Source of the DNA: Clostridia bacterium
Lineage (GTDB): Bacteria; Bacillota; Clostridia; Christensenellales; CAG-138
DNA length: 64,000 nucleotides
Direction: 5' to 3'
Assembly (NCBI GenBank): GCA_016293975.1
Contig: JAEDCW010000001.1
Location: 1 to 64,000, forward strand
A program made the translations under genes and the position numbers. The first letter of the stretch is position 1. Each line of letters starts with the position of its first letter. The notes beneath the pieces are model-generated. The model was not told the DNA's origin and searched no databases. It worked only from the letters and a program-made list of their open reading frames with translations. This document shows positions 33,595 to 41,402 of this stretch, in pieces.

Positions 33595-34935
33595 CTATAT
33601 CGACAGATAACCTGCCTTGCTTTGCACAGTATCAAACGGCCCCGGTATGCGAGTCCTCTCCTTAGGTATCACCCAAGCCCTCGACGGCCTCGACATTAGC
33701 GCATACCTCAGCGCTTCTGCGGCGTGATCCTCTCCGTCTGCGACATCCTCGTTGTTATACTTGTCGAACACGAGTGTCGGAAGCGTCCTAATGAGATTCT
33801 CACAGCGCTCGAACGTCTGCCACATAGGTATGCCGTCCTCTCCGTGTGCGAGATATCCCCTCATGGTCTGCCAGCCTGCGACCCTCGAATTGTCCGACGG
33901 CGTAAGCGGAACTCCTGCCTTTGCAAACAGCTCTGCTATGGATTCTCCCACAAAGCCGCCCTCGCCCGTAAGTACAGCGCCTCGCTTTTGCCACATATCG
34001 GGAGATGCAACCGTGTACGCTATCGCCTCATCTGCGGTAAGCTCCACGATACGGCTTGCTACCTCGTCGGCACGGAGCTTGTTTACATACAACTCCCTGT
34101 AGGTGATTATTCTTCCCTCGGGACCTATGGCATGCCACAGCACACAGCACGGGTCATGATACCCCCAGTCCATTGAGCGAAACCGCCTCCATCGTGCCGG
34201 AATTGCATGTTCCCTTATGACGTGTTCCGTGCGTGAAAACTCTCCGAAGAACTGTCCGGCAAAGACATCCCAGTCGCCGTTCAGATGAGCCCTTCTCAGC
34301 TCATACGGAAGCGCTTCAAGCTGTTTGATATACCCCGGATCCGCCTGCATCAATACCCTGTTGTCGTAAATTCTCGCCGGTATGAAGGCGTAATCCTCGG
34401 GTGTCTCTCCCTGCTCGAAGCGCCTGTCGATGAAAAGTCTTTTAACCCAGGCATGACCCACATTTCCGGGGTTGCAGGTGTAGTACATCCTAGGCTTGAA
34501 GTCTCCTCTGCTCGTTCTGTTGCAGGTACACATAAACTGCATCTGCTCAAACGTGAAGTGGGTCGCCTCCTCAAGCCCTATGACCTCGTACTCCCTGCCC
34601 TGATACCTGTATATGTCGTTTGGTGCATCGCAATAGCCAAGCATCAGCCGCGAGTTGTTCGGAAAAAGGAAAACTCTCTCTGTCGAGTTATACTCCACGA
34701 TACCGCCAAGCTCATGCAGCAGGGGAATTACATGATTCTCGCGCAGCTCGGGGAGCGTGCGCCTCATAAGCAGGCAGTTGAGTCCGTCGTGAGCCAAGCA
34801 GAGCATAACGAGCTTCCGCCGCATCGCCCAGCTCTTGCCGCCGCCCCTTGCTCCTCCGTACGCGGTGTGCCTTGTGCGGCTCAGCAGAAACTCCCTCTGC
34901 CTCGGATTGGGTTCGCCCCTAAGATACAATTCCAT
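33595..34935 (-). CDS. Phage terminase large subunit-like protein
   Basis: ATPase and nuclease that cuts and packages phage DNA. 446 residues. Walker A GGARGGGKS (27-35) and Walker B YEVIGLEE (116-123) form the motor. The RNase H-like nuclease keeps three acidic residues, Asp256 (MDWGYHD), Asp313 (ASPDMW) and Asp403 (GEDHAAEALRY), so both activities look intact. A CAGGGAGG ribosome site is present. Together with the portal and two small proteins it forms a packaging-like set with no other phage gene. Codon use resembles the neighbours, which argues against a recent prophage. It may be a remnant, a gene-transfer-agent piece or a domesticated module. Confidence 0.88.
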   Translation of the reverse strand: MELYLRGEPNPRQREFLLSRTRHTAYGGARGGGKSWAMRRKLVMLCLAHDGLNCLLMRRTLPELRENHVIPLLHELGGIVEYNSTERVFLFPNNSRLMLGYCDAPNDIYRYQGREYEVIGLEEATHFTFEQMQFMCTCNRTSRGDFKPRMYYTCNPGNVGHAWVKRLFIDRRFEQGETPEDYAFIPARIYDNRVLMQADPGYIKQLEALPYELRRAHLNGDWDVFAGQFFGEFSRTEHVIREHAIPARWRRFRSMDWGYHDPCCVLWHAIGPEGRIITYRELYVNKLRADEVASRIVELTADEAIAYTVASPDMWQKRGAVLTGEGGFVGESIAELFAKAGVPLTPSDNSRVAGWQTMRGYLAHGEDGIPMWQTFERCENLIRTLPTLVFDKYNNEDVADGEDHAAEALRYALMSRPSRAWVIPKERTRIPGPFDTVQSKAGYLSI

Positions 34936-35048
34936 AGCTTTCCTCCCTGACTTTCATCGCAATCAGCATAAAGCACTGTTATATGCACCGTGGTTGCACC
35001 TTCCGTGCGTATACGTTGCAAACACGCCTGGACGCCGCAAGGCGATAG

Positions 35049-35079
35049 AAAAAAGACCGCAGTCCTTAAGACTACGGCC
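35049..35079 (-). terminator. Intrinsic terminator after the chromate transporter genes
   Basis: Minus strand: a hairpin of about nine base pairs (35079-35055, one G-T pair, loop of about seven) followed by six T, just past the stop at 35103. Confidence 0.75.
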
Positions 35080-35102
35080 AAAACGTTATTTATAAATGCT
35101 CT

Positions 35103-35684
35103 TTATCTTAACAGATAGTTTATCCCTATACCTGCCGCCGCGCCTATGCTTATAAACACTATCGGATGTAGCTTCTTAAGCTGCTTTATGTTGGACACGA
35201 CCAATATTAAAATAAACAGCACTAGCATGGGAATATCGACAGATGTTATAGTTGCACCAAGCCCCGACCTCATATCTGCGCTAAAAATCGACACCTTAAG
35301 CACCGACATGCCTGCTGCGGCAATAAGTCCCGTCACTACGGGGCGTATTCCCGAAAACACACTGTCCACCAAAGGATTTTGTCTGAACTTCTGCAATACC
35401 TTCGCGATTATGCTTATCGTAATGAACGATGGCAACACGATTGAGAAAGAAGCTACGAGCGCGCCCGGTACACCTGCCGCCGCAAAGCCCGAGTACGTTG
35501 CAAGGTTTATACCTATCGGTCCGGGCGTAGCCTCCGACACCGCTATCATATCCGTCAGCATCTCATGCGTCAGCCAATCGTATTTGCCTGCAAGCTCCAT
35601 TAGAAACGGTATCGTCGCAAGTCCTCCGCCAACAGAAAACAACCCAATCTTGAAGAATTCGAGAAATAGTGTGAGGAATATCAT
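35103..35684 (-). CDS. Chromate transporter half (CHR family, second subunit)
   Basis: 193 residues with about five or six membrane segments. Contains the CHR motifs GGGLATIPFL near the N-terminus and SEATPGPIGINLATYSGF further on. It is a short-chain CHR protein; pairs of such genes form heteromers that move chromate, and possibly other anions, across the membrane. Its ATG overlaps the stop of the first half by four bases. In anaerobes the natural substrate is uncertain. Confidence 0.9.
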   Translation of the reverse strand: MIFLTLFLEFFKIGLFSVGGGLATIPFLMELAGKYDWLTHEMLTDMIAVSEATPGPIGINLATYSGFAAAGVPGALVASFSIVLPSFITISIIAKVLQKFRQNPLVDSVFSGIRPVVTGLIAAAGMSVLKVSIFSADMRSGLGATITSVDIPMLVLFILILVVSNIKQLKKLHPIVFISIGAAAGIGINYLLR

Positions 35685-36262
35685 TTGCCTTCTTCCTTTT
35701 CTCCGCTTTTATTCGCCGCACCCTTGTCGATGTACATTTTAACAATGCCGAAAAGACCTGCGCCGAGCACGACCCAAACGGGCGAAGTGCCGAAAAAAGC
35801 AACGAGTGCAAAGCCAACTACGGAAAGCAGTATCCCCCATACGTTCTTAATACTCTTTTTGCACAAACCTATGACCGCATTGACGATGAGCGCAGATACC
35901 GCCACCCTTATGCCCGAAAATGCGTACTGCACAGCCGGGACGTCTGAAAAGTTCGATAATAACGCCGCAATCAGCGATATTATGATTATGGACGGTGTGA
36001 CGACGCCCGCAGTAGTGGCGATTGCCCCAACGACGCCGCGAAGCTTAATGCCCACAAATGTCGCCGTGTTTACCGCAATAACACCCGGTGTGCACTGACC
36101 TATCGCAAAGTATTCGAGAAGCTCCTCCTGAGTTGCCCAGCCGGTTTTATCTACGCATTCCCTTTCAAGCATAGGCAGCATAGAATACCCACCGCCGAAT
36201 GTGAGCGCCCCTATCTTTACGAATGCCCAGAACATTTTTGCAATGCTTTCCCTTTTCTCCAT
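35681..36262 (-). CDS. Chromate transporter half (CHR family, first subunit)
   Basis: 193 residues, paralogous to the downstream gene. It has TFGGGYSMLPMLERE at the N-terminus and FAIGQCTPGVIAVNTATFVG, the matching CHR motifs, plus similar membrane topology. Two equal half-size genes in tandem with a four-base overlap are the standard SCHR arrangement. An extended -10 lies about 25 bases upstream. Confidence 0.9.
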   Translation of the reverse strand: MEKRESIAKMFWAFVKIGALTFGGGYSMLPMLERECVDKTGWATQEELLEYFAIGQCTPGVIAVNTATFVGIKLRGVVGAIATTAGVVTPSIIIISLIAALLSNFSDVPAVQYAFSGIRVAVSALIVNAVIGLCKKSIKNVWGILLSVVGFALVAFFGTSPVWVVLGAGLFGIVKMYIDKGAANKSGEKEEGK

Positions 36263-36286
36263 ATTTCCTCCAAAGCTGTTACGGTA

Positions 36287-36295
36287 ATTATATCA
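36287..36295 (-). promoter_or_regulatory. Extended -10 for the chromate transporter genes
   Basis: Minus strand: TGA followed by TATAAT (36292-36287), about 25 bases before the first transporter start. No good -35. Confidence 0.45.
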
Positions 36296-36387
36296 CGATT
36301 TGCAGACCCTAAGCTCACATCTGTCAATGTCGTACGATACAAGTGTCATACAAAACGCGCATAAGTCGAACATACGCCATAAAACAG

Positions 36388-36410
36388 AAAAAAGACGGGG
36401 TTCGCCCGTC
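36388..36410 (-). terminator. Intrinsic terminator downstream of the small membrane protein
   Basis: Minus strand: GACGGG / CCCGTC stem with a five-base loop, then six T. It lies about 90 bases past the stop at 36503 and probably ends the sigma factor operon. Confidence 0.75.
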
Positions 36411-36502
36411 CTTATGTCATACAGCTTAGTAAGTCGCCTTACAGTACCTCGTCATACTATATTATTAGCAATACACACGAGTTTTCCGTTTGTTTTATGA
36501 GG

Positions 36503-36709
36503 TCACGGAAGCTTCTTGTACGCCGGATTAAACGTCTCTGCCTTTTCGGGGAGCGTCTTATACTCATATGCTTTTGATTCGATATCGGTTATGCGCCTAT
36601 CAATGACCTGTCCCCCTCCAATGCTGCCTGCGAGTGTGGCACCCGCAAACACTATTGCCAATGCGAGTATCAGTGACAGTGCAATAACAGCAATAATACG
36701 TTTTTTCAT
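36503..36709 (-). CDS. Small membrane-anchored or secreted protein (unrecognised, 68 aa)
   Basis: 68 residues: MKKR, a hydrophobic segment (about 5-28), then a polar tail of about 40 residues. AAGGAGG lies seven bases before the ATG. The N-terminus could be a signal peptide or a single membrane anchor; no lipobox Cys. It follows the anti-sigma-like gene by about 60 bases on the same strand, so it may belong to the same regulon or transcript. Function unknown. Confidence 0.6.
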   Translation of the reverse strand: MKKRIIAVIALSLILALAIVFAGATLAGSIGGGQVIDRRITDIESKAYEYKTLPEKAETFNPAYKKLP

Positions 36710-36772
36710 ATGATAACCTCCTTGCTCAGTTGATAGTTATAGAGATACGGGCACGGTCATGCGCCCGTTTTT

Positions 36773-37558
36773 CTATTTAGTTTCGTTTTCGTTGAGCGTG
36801 CCCAGCCCCTTTATGATAGTGTCCACATCGAAACCTTCCGCTTCAACGTACATGAACGCCATTGCGTCTGTTCTCCAAAGCGCCCGGACGAGACCGTCCG
36901 TCTCCTGATCTATAACGCACTCGCCGACTTTAATTTGAACGTCCTGTACACCGGAGCAAAGCGCCACCATGTAGTAGTGGGCAGAATCGCGCTCCGTAAG
37001 TGTGTACTTCTTCGCAATATCTATCTTGCTCGTCTTCCAGCCGTTTGCAAGCACGCTCTCGGGTATAAGCCCTTTTTCTCCGAGATCTCCGGCTTTACCT
37101 ATAAATACTACCTCGGCGTCTTCCGCGAATGGCTTTATCTTCTTGAGATAGCCCGTTATGCTATTGCTCCTGGCGTTGGCGTCTACTTGGCCGCCGTTGC
37201 CACTTCCGCCCTTATACGCTTCATACATGGAATCTATAGTGGTCACATCGACAACCTGATTCGGAGTGGTCAACGGATTATCGCCATCCGAGTTACATGT
37301 CGGTTCAAGTTGTTGCGCATTGTTTACGAGACCGAGCTTCTCTCCGAAACCTCCCATAAACATAGCTCCCCCGATGCCAAGCAGCATGACAAATGCCGCC
37401 GCCATACTCGCGTACTTGATAAGGGACCGCTTGCTACGCACCCTGCGCTTTCTTTCGAGCTCAATCCTATCCCTAAGCCCGGCAAAATTCACGTTCCTGT
37501 TCGCCTGCTCTGCGGTTTCACTCAACATTTTATCTATTTTGTTCTCATCAAAACCCAT
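36773..37558 (-). CDS. Probable anti-sigma factor (membrane protein) for the adjacent ECF sigma factor
   Basis: 261 residues with a cytoplasmic basic N-terminus (about 1-47), one membrane helix (about 48-70) and an outer domain of about 190 residues. The start overlaps the sigma gene by 11 bases, the classic sigma/anti-sigma layout. The N-terminal domain lacks the usual zinc-binding H-x3-C-x2-C motif, so it would be a non-zinc type. The outer domain is unrecognised; it would be the place to sense an envelope signal. Confidence 0.75.
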   Translation of the reverse strand: MGFDENKIDKMLSETAEQANRNVNFAGLRDRIELERKRRVRSKRSLIKYASMAAAFVMLLGIGGAMFMGGFGEKLGLVNNAQQLEPTCNSDGDNPLTTPNQVVDVTTIDSMYEAYKGGSGNGGQVDANARSNSITGYLKKIKPFAEDAEVVFIGKAGDLGEKGLIPESVLANGWKTSKIDIAKKYTLTERDSAHYYMVALCSGVQDVQIKVGECVIDQETDGLVRALWRTDAMAFMYVEAEGFDVDTIIKGLGTLNENETK

Positions 37559-38051
37559 TCTCTTCTCCCATGAGCTCCATTAACTGCGTTCTTGCCCTCG
37601 ACATTCGTGACTTTATCGTCCCCTCCGTGAGATTCAACAAATCCGCTATTTCCGAATAGTTCATGCCCGAAAAATAGTGGAGCATTATCGGCTCGCGGTA
37701 TATATCTGAGAGCTTACTGACAGCCTGCATCAAAAGCCGTTTTTTTTCGTCATCGAGAATCTGTTCAAGCGGCGTCAACCCGGTATCCGCTAAGTCAAAC
37801 GGGGTCTCGTCGTATAGTGTCTCACGCTTTCTCTTCCGTATCAGGTCGAGAGATGCGTTTCTTGCTACCCTGTACAGCCAACCCTTTAGCTGGACTTCGT
37901 TGTACTTTGAAATTACGCTCATCTTGTCGAGCGCTCGCAAGAACACTTCCTGAGTAATATCAAGTGCCTCATCACCGTTTTTCACGACGTTGTAGGCCAC
38001 CCAGTAAACCAGGCGGGAGTATTGCTCATAAATCGAGTCGAAATCCCTCAT
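37548..38051 (-). CDS. ECF-type RNA polymerase sigma factor
   Basis: 167 residues from the ATG at 38051, which has AAGGA eight bases upstream; the open frame reaches 33 codons further but that part is not sigma-like. Region 2 is visible at DEALDITQEVFLRAL and region 4 at YSEIADLLNLTEGTIKSRMSRARTQL, the standard two-domain ECF form. It should direct polymerase to its own regulon and be held by the membrane protein encoded next. It lies divergent to the ornithine genes, but no shared control is seen. Confidence 0.93.
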   Translation of the reverse strand: MRDFDSIYEQYSRLVYWVAYNVVKNGDEALDITQEVFLRALDKMSVISKYNEVQLKGWLYRVARNASLDLIRKRKRETLYDETPFDLADTGLTPLEQILDDEKKRLLMQAVSKLSDIYREPIMLHYFSGMNYSEIADLLNLTEGTIKSRMSRARTQLMELMGEENGF

Positions 38052-38207
38052 TCTTGAATCCTTACTATCTAAACGCAGTTTCCCAACGAATAGTTGCGCC
38101 CGAGGCGTCTTTTTTTTTGTAATTATACCAGTATTGCCAAAATTGCACAAGTACCGCGCATGAAGCTATATATTCTGATATTTGGGGTTTAACTACGAAT
38201 TTCTACA

Positions 38208-38216
38208 TGTTATAAT
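38208..38216 (+). promoter_or_regulatory. Extended -10 promoter for the ornithine degradation genes
   Basis: TGT then TATAAT (38211-38216), with only a weak TTTAAC at the -35 position. About 39 bases before the ord ATG, which has a CGGAGG site. Confidence 0.55.
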
Positions 38217-38254
38217 CTGGTGAAAATTTCAAATCTTTTTTCGGAGGATAAATC

Positions 38255-39301
38255 ATGGAAAACGTCAAAGTTGCATTATGGGGATTCGGAGCAATGGGAA
38301 GCGGCATTGCAAAGGTTCTTCTTAATAAGAAAGGCGTAGACATCGTCGGCGTTTGCGACATTCATCCCGACCGTGTCAACAAGAGCATATATGAGCTTCT
38401 CGACGAGGACAGAAACGGTCGTTCCGATGTGTTTGTAAATCCCGATATTAAGGCAGTCGTATACGACAAGTGCTGTGACATCTGCGTCATAGCTACGGAT
38501 TCGTTCACCAGGAAAGCTTTCGATAAGATAAAGTACGTCGTCGAGCAGGGCATCAACGTAGTCTCGACCGCAGAAGAGATGAGCTATCCCAAGGCACAGG
38601 AACCCGAACTTGCGGCTGAACTCGACAGGCTCGCAAAGGAAAACGGTGTTTCGATACTTGGTACGGGCATCAACCCCGGTCTCATGATGGACCTGCTCGC
38701 AATATGCCTCTCAGGCTGTATGACCGACGTCAAAAAGGTCACCTGCCGCAGAGTTAACAGTCTCTCACCCTTTGGCCCCGCCGTTATGGAAGAGCAGGGC
38801 GTAGGCGTTACAGTCGATGAGTTCGCAAAGGGCGTTGAGAACGGCACGCTCGCAGGTCACGTAGGCTTTGCGGAGTCCGTGGGCATGATAGCCGAGGCAT
38901 TGGGCTGGAAGGTGGATAAGTTTGAACAGCAGATGAAGCCCATCGTTACGAGCGTTGACCGTAAGTCTCCCTACGGCTTTGCTAAGGCAGGCGACGTAGC
39001 AGGCGTCAACATGACGGGTCAGGGCTACTGCGACGGCCAGCTCAAGATAGACATGTACCATCCCCAGCAGATCGAGCCCGAGATGGAAGGTACCCACACC
39101 GGCGACTACATCGTTCTCGAGGGCACACCTGCTGTCAATATGGCGATCAACCCCGAGGTCGACGGCGGCATAGGCACAATCGCAATGGTCGTAAACATGA
39201 TTCCCCATGTCATCAACGCGAGACCGGGTCTCAAGACCATGCTGGATCTGCCCGTACCGAGAGCTATAATGGGCGACTTCAGAGATTATATCGAAAAGTG
39301 A
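38255..39301 (+). CDS. ord: 2,4-diaminopentanoate dehydrogenase
   Basis: Oxidative deamination of (2R,4S)-2,4-diaminopentanoate to 2-amino-4-oxopentanoate with NAD(P)+, third step of clostridial ornithine fermentation. 348 residues. The N-terminal Rossmann fold starts VALWGFGAMGSGIAKVLL and an acidic residue (VCD) follows the second strand. The GTGINPGLMMDLLA stretch is characteristic of the Ord family (dihydrodipicolinate-reductase-like). Its product is the OrtAB substrate, and the ort genes follow 21 bases later. Confidence 0.93.
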   Translation: MENVKVALWGFGAMGSGIAKVLLNKKGVDIVGVCDIHPDRVNKSIYELLDEDRNGRSDVFVNPDIKAVVYDKCCDICVIATDSFTRKAFDKIKYVVEQGINVVSTAEEMSYPKAQEPELAAELDRLAKENGVSILGTGINPGLMMDLLAICLSGCMTDVKKVTCRRVNSLSPFGPAVMEEQGVGVTVDEFAKGVENGTLAGHVGFAESVGMIAEALGWKVDKFEQQMKPIVTSVDRKSPYGFAKAGDVAGVNMTGQGYCDGQLKIDMYHPQQIEPEMEGTHTGDYIVLEGTPAVNMAINPEVDGGIGTIAMVVNMIPHVINARPGLKTMLDLPVPRAIMGDFRDYIEK

Positions 39302-39322
39302 TTATATAAAACGGAGGATACT

Positions 39323-39625
39323 ATGGCAAAAAAAGGCGATTGGGTCATGATACACAATATCGTGCTTAAACCCGAGGAGCGCTCTGCCAACCTGCCCGAG
39401 GACACAAAGAAAGTGCCTCTTGAGATGTGGGTAAAGGGCTACCTGCAAAGTGATGCAAAGCTCGGCGATACTGTAACTGTTATCACACGCACCGGGCGCA
39501 CAGCCGTAGGTGAGCTTGTCGACGAAGCGCCCCACTACGAACACAGCTTCGGCAGCCTCGTCCCCGAGGTGCTCAAGATAGGAGATACTGTAAGAAAGAT
39601 TCTGTTCGGGGGTGAGGCCAAATGA
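39323..39625 (+). CDS. ortA: 2-amino-4-oxopentanoate thiolase, alpha subunit
   Basis: 100 residues, the small subunit of the thiolase that splits 2-amino-4-oxopentanoate with CoA into acetyl-CoA and D-alanine. The sequence opens with KGDWVMIHNIVL and has APHYEHSFG and VPEVLKIGD, as in other OrtA proteins. A CGGAGG precedes it, and it overlaps ortB by four bases (ATGA). It is only known together with OrtB, which fits here. Confidence 0.93.
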   Translation: MAKKGDWVMIHNIVLKPEERSANLPEDTKKVPLEMWVKGYLQSDAKLGDTVTVITRTGRTAVGELVDEAPHYEHSFGSLVPEVLKIGDTVRKILFGGEAK

Positions 39626-41037
39626 AGGACATGAGCTACAACGGCGTTATGTCTCGTAAAAACGAAATAATGCGCACAGCGGTAGGAATGGACTACTCAC
39701 TCTTTGAGCGCGGAAAAATAGCGTTCGATTACGAAGCCATGATGGCCGCAACAGGCTATGACATAGACGAGCTCGTTAGGATTCAGGGTCTTTTCTCTGT
39801 CGGCCACACGCCCATAATCGAGCTTAAGAACCTCACCGCATTGGCGAGAAGGTGTGCTCCCGCAGGCAAGGGCGCAAGGATATTCGTCAAGGACGAGGCG
39901 ACAAACCCCTCCGGAAGTTTCAAGGCGCGCCGCTCCGCAACGAGCGTGTATCAGGCAAAGACACACGGCTATAAGGGCATAATTGCCGCAACAAGCGGCA
40001 ACTACGGTGCGGCGGTAGCATCACACGCGGCAATGGCAGGCCTTAAGTGCATAGTCGTTCAGGAGTGCTACGACTCCAAGGGTATAGGTCAGCCCGAGAT
40101 AATCGAAAAGGCAAGAAAGTGCGAGGCGCTCGGCGCAGAAGTAGTACAACTCACCGTAGGTCCGGAACTCTTCTATACATTCCTGAAGCTACTCGAGGAG
40201 ACCGGCTATTTCAACGCATCACTGTACACTCCGTTCGGCATCGCAGGCATAGAAACGCTTGGCTACGAGATCGTACATCAGTTCAGGGCTAAGCTCGGCA
40301 AGGATCCCGACGTAGTTGTCTGCACAAACGCAGGCGGAGGCAATCTTACGGGTACCGCTCGCGGTCTAAGAAAAGCGGGCTGCTCAGCTAAGGTCGTCGG
40401 CGCAAGCGTAAGTCTCGCAGGACTGCACATGGCGTCCGACACGCAGTTCAATAAAAAGTCTTTCACGACGGGTCACACGGGCTTCGGCGTCCCGTTTACC
40501 ACAAACCCCGACCGTTCCGACGTCCCCAGAAGCGCCGGCCGTCCCCTGCGCTACATGGACAGGTATGTCACGGTCACACAGGGCAGCGTATTCTACATAA
40601 CCGAATGCCTTGCCTCGCTCGAAGGACTTGAGAAGGGTCCTGCAGGCAACACAGCGCTCGCCGCGGCATTCAAGCTCGCTCAGGAAATGGACGAGGATCA
40701 GATTATCGTCGTTCAGGAGACAGAATATACCGGTGCCGGCAAGCATATCAATCCCCAGCTCTGGTTTGCACGCCAGAATGGTATAGACATCCACTTCGGC
40801 GACCCAAAGGACGAGGTTCCCGGAAAGAGCATCATACTTCCCGAGCACCCCTCGCTCATCGACGTTACGGATGTCGATATGGACCATCTGAGGCATTCGA
40901 GAATAAAGAATGCTGTAGGAGATAAGATTTTTGAACTTACAGATACGGATATAGAGTACCTCGTTGCGGAGACAAACACGGACGAAGCGTATGTCAATGC
41001 CGTTCTTGAAGAACTGAAAAAAGGAGCAAAAGCATGA
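39622..41037 (+). CDS. ortB: 2-amino-4-oxopentanoate thiolase, beta subunit
   Basis: 471 residues, PLP-dependent subunit of the thiolase. The fold is threonine-synthase/tryptophan-synthase-like, with Lys101 in the motif NPSGSFKARRSA as the PLP Schiff-base lysine and a glycine-rich phosphate loop at NAGGGNLTGTA. Together with OrtA it yields acetyl-CoA and D-alanine. It is translationally coupled to both ortA and oraS by ATGA overlaps, giving a tight block. Confidence 0.94.
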   Translation: MKDMSYNGVMSRKNEIMRTAVGMDYSLFERGKIAFDYEAMMAATGYDIDELVRIQGLFSVGHTPIIELKNLTALARRCAPAGKGARIFVKDEATNPSGSFKARRSATSVYQAKTHGYKGIIAATSGNYGAAVASHAAMAGLKCIVVQECYDSKGIGQPEIIEKARKCEALGAEVVQLTVGPELFYTFLKLLEETGYFNASLYTPFGIAGIETLGYEIVHQFRAKLGKDPDVVVCTNAGGGNLTGTARGLRKAGCSAKVVGASVSLAGLHMASDTQFNKKSFTTGHTGFGVPFTTNPDRSDVPRSAGRPLRYMDRYVTVTQGSVFYITECLASLEGLEKGPAGNTALAAAFKLAQEMDEDQIIVVQETEYTGAGKHINPQLWFARQNGIDIHFGDPKDEVPGKSIILPEHPSLIDVTDVDMDHLRHSRIKNAVGDKIFELTDTDIEYLVAETNTDEAYVNAVLEELKKGAKA

Positions 41038-41402
41038 AAAGAACCGACGATTACGAATCCAGAAGCGCACATCTCAAGTCGCTGACGGACGAACAGCTCG
41101 AGGCTCGTTTCTGGGAGCTTGCAAACAAGCTCGTGGACCCTATGCTCAAAATGGGCTATGAGTACACGTCACCCTCGATTGAGCGCTCCGTTCTGCTTAG
41201 AATGGGCTTCTCCTCCATCGAGGCAAAGTCCATAGTTGACGGCTGTATTGAGCACAATCTTATAGGTCACGGCGCAGGCAATGTAGTTTACAGGCTCTCC
41301 GTCGCCACAAAGACCGACATACGCACCGCAGGACTCGCGCTGTGCGAGGGCAAGCTTTGGCAGGAGGCCGAGGCACAGTTTGAGGGAGGTAACAAACAAT
41401 GA
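41034..41402 (+). CDS. oraS: D-ornithine 4,5-aminomutase, small subunit
   Basis: 122 residues. With OraE it forms the B12- and PLP-dependent mutase that moves the terminal amino group of D-ornithine to C4. Typical features: an N-terminal DYESRSAHL, then LEARFWELANKLVDPMLKMGYEYTSPSIERSVLLRMGFSS, and a C-terminal LALCEGKLW. Overlaps oraE by four bases. Confidence 0.93.
   Translation: MKRTDDYESRSAHLKSLTDEQLEARFWELANKLVDPMLKMGYEYTSPSIERSVLLRMGFSSIEAKSIVDGCIEHNLIGHGAGNVVYRLSVATKTDIRTAGLALCEGKLWQEAEAQFEGGNKQ

Noticed and set aside
29455..36262. Complete prophage
   Set aside because: Only terminase, portal and two small genes look phage-like; no capsid, tail, integrase, repressor or attachment repeats were found.
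38052..38150. Extension of the ECF sigma factor by 33 codons
   Set aside because: The added residues are not sigma-like, and the ATG at 38051 has a plausible ribosome site and begins the conserved region 2 context.
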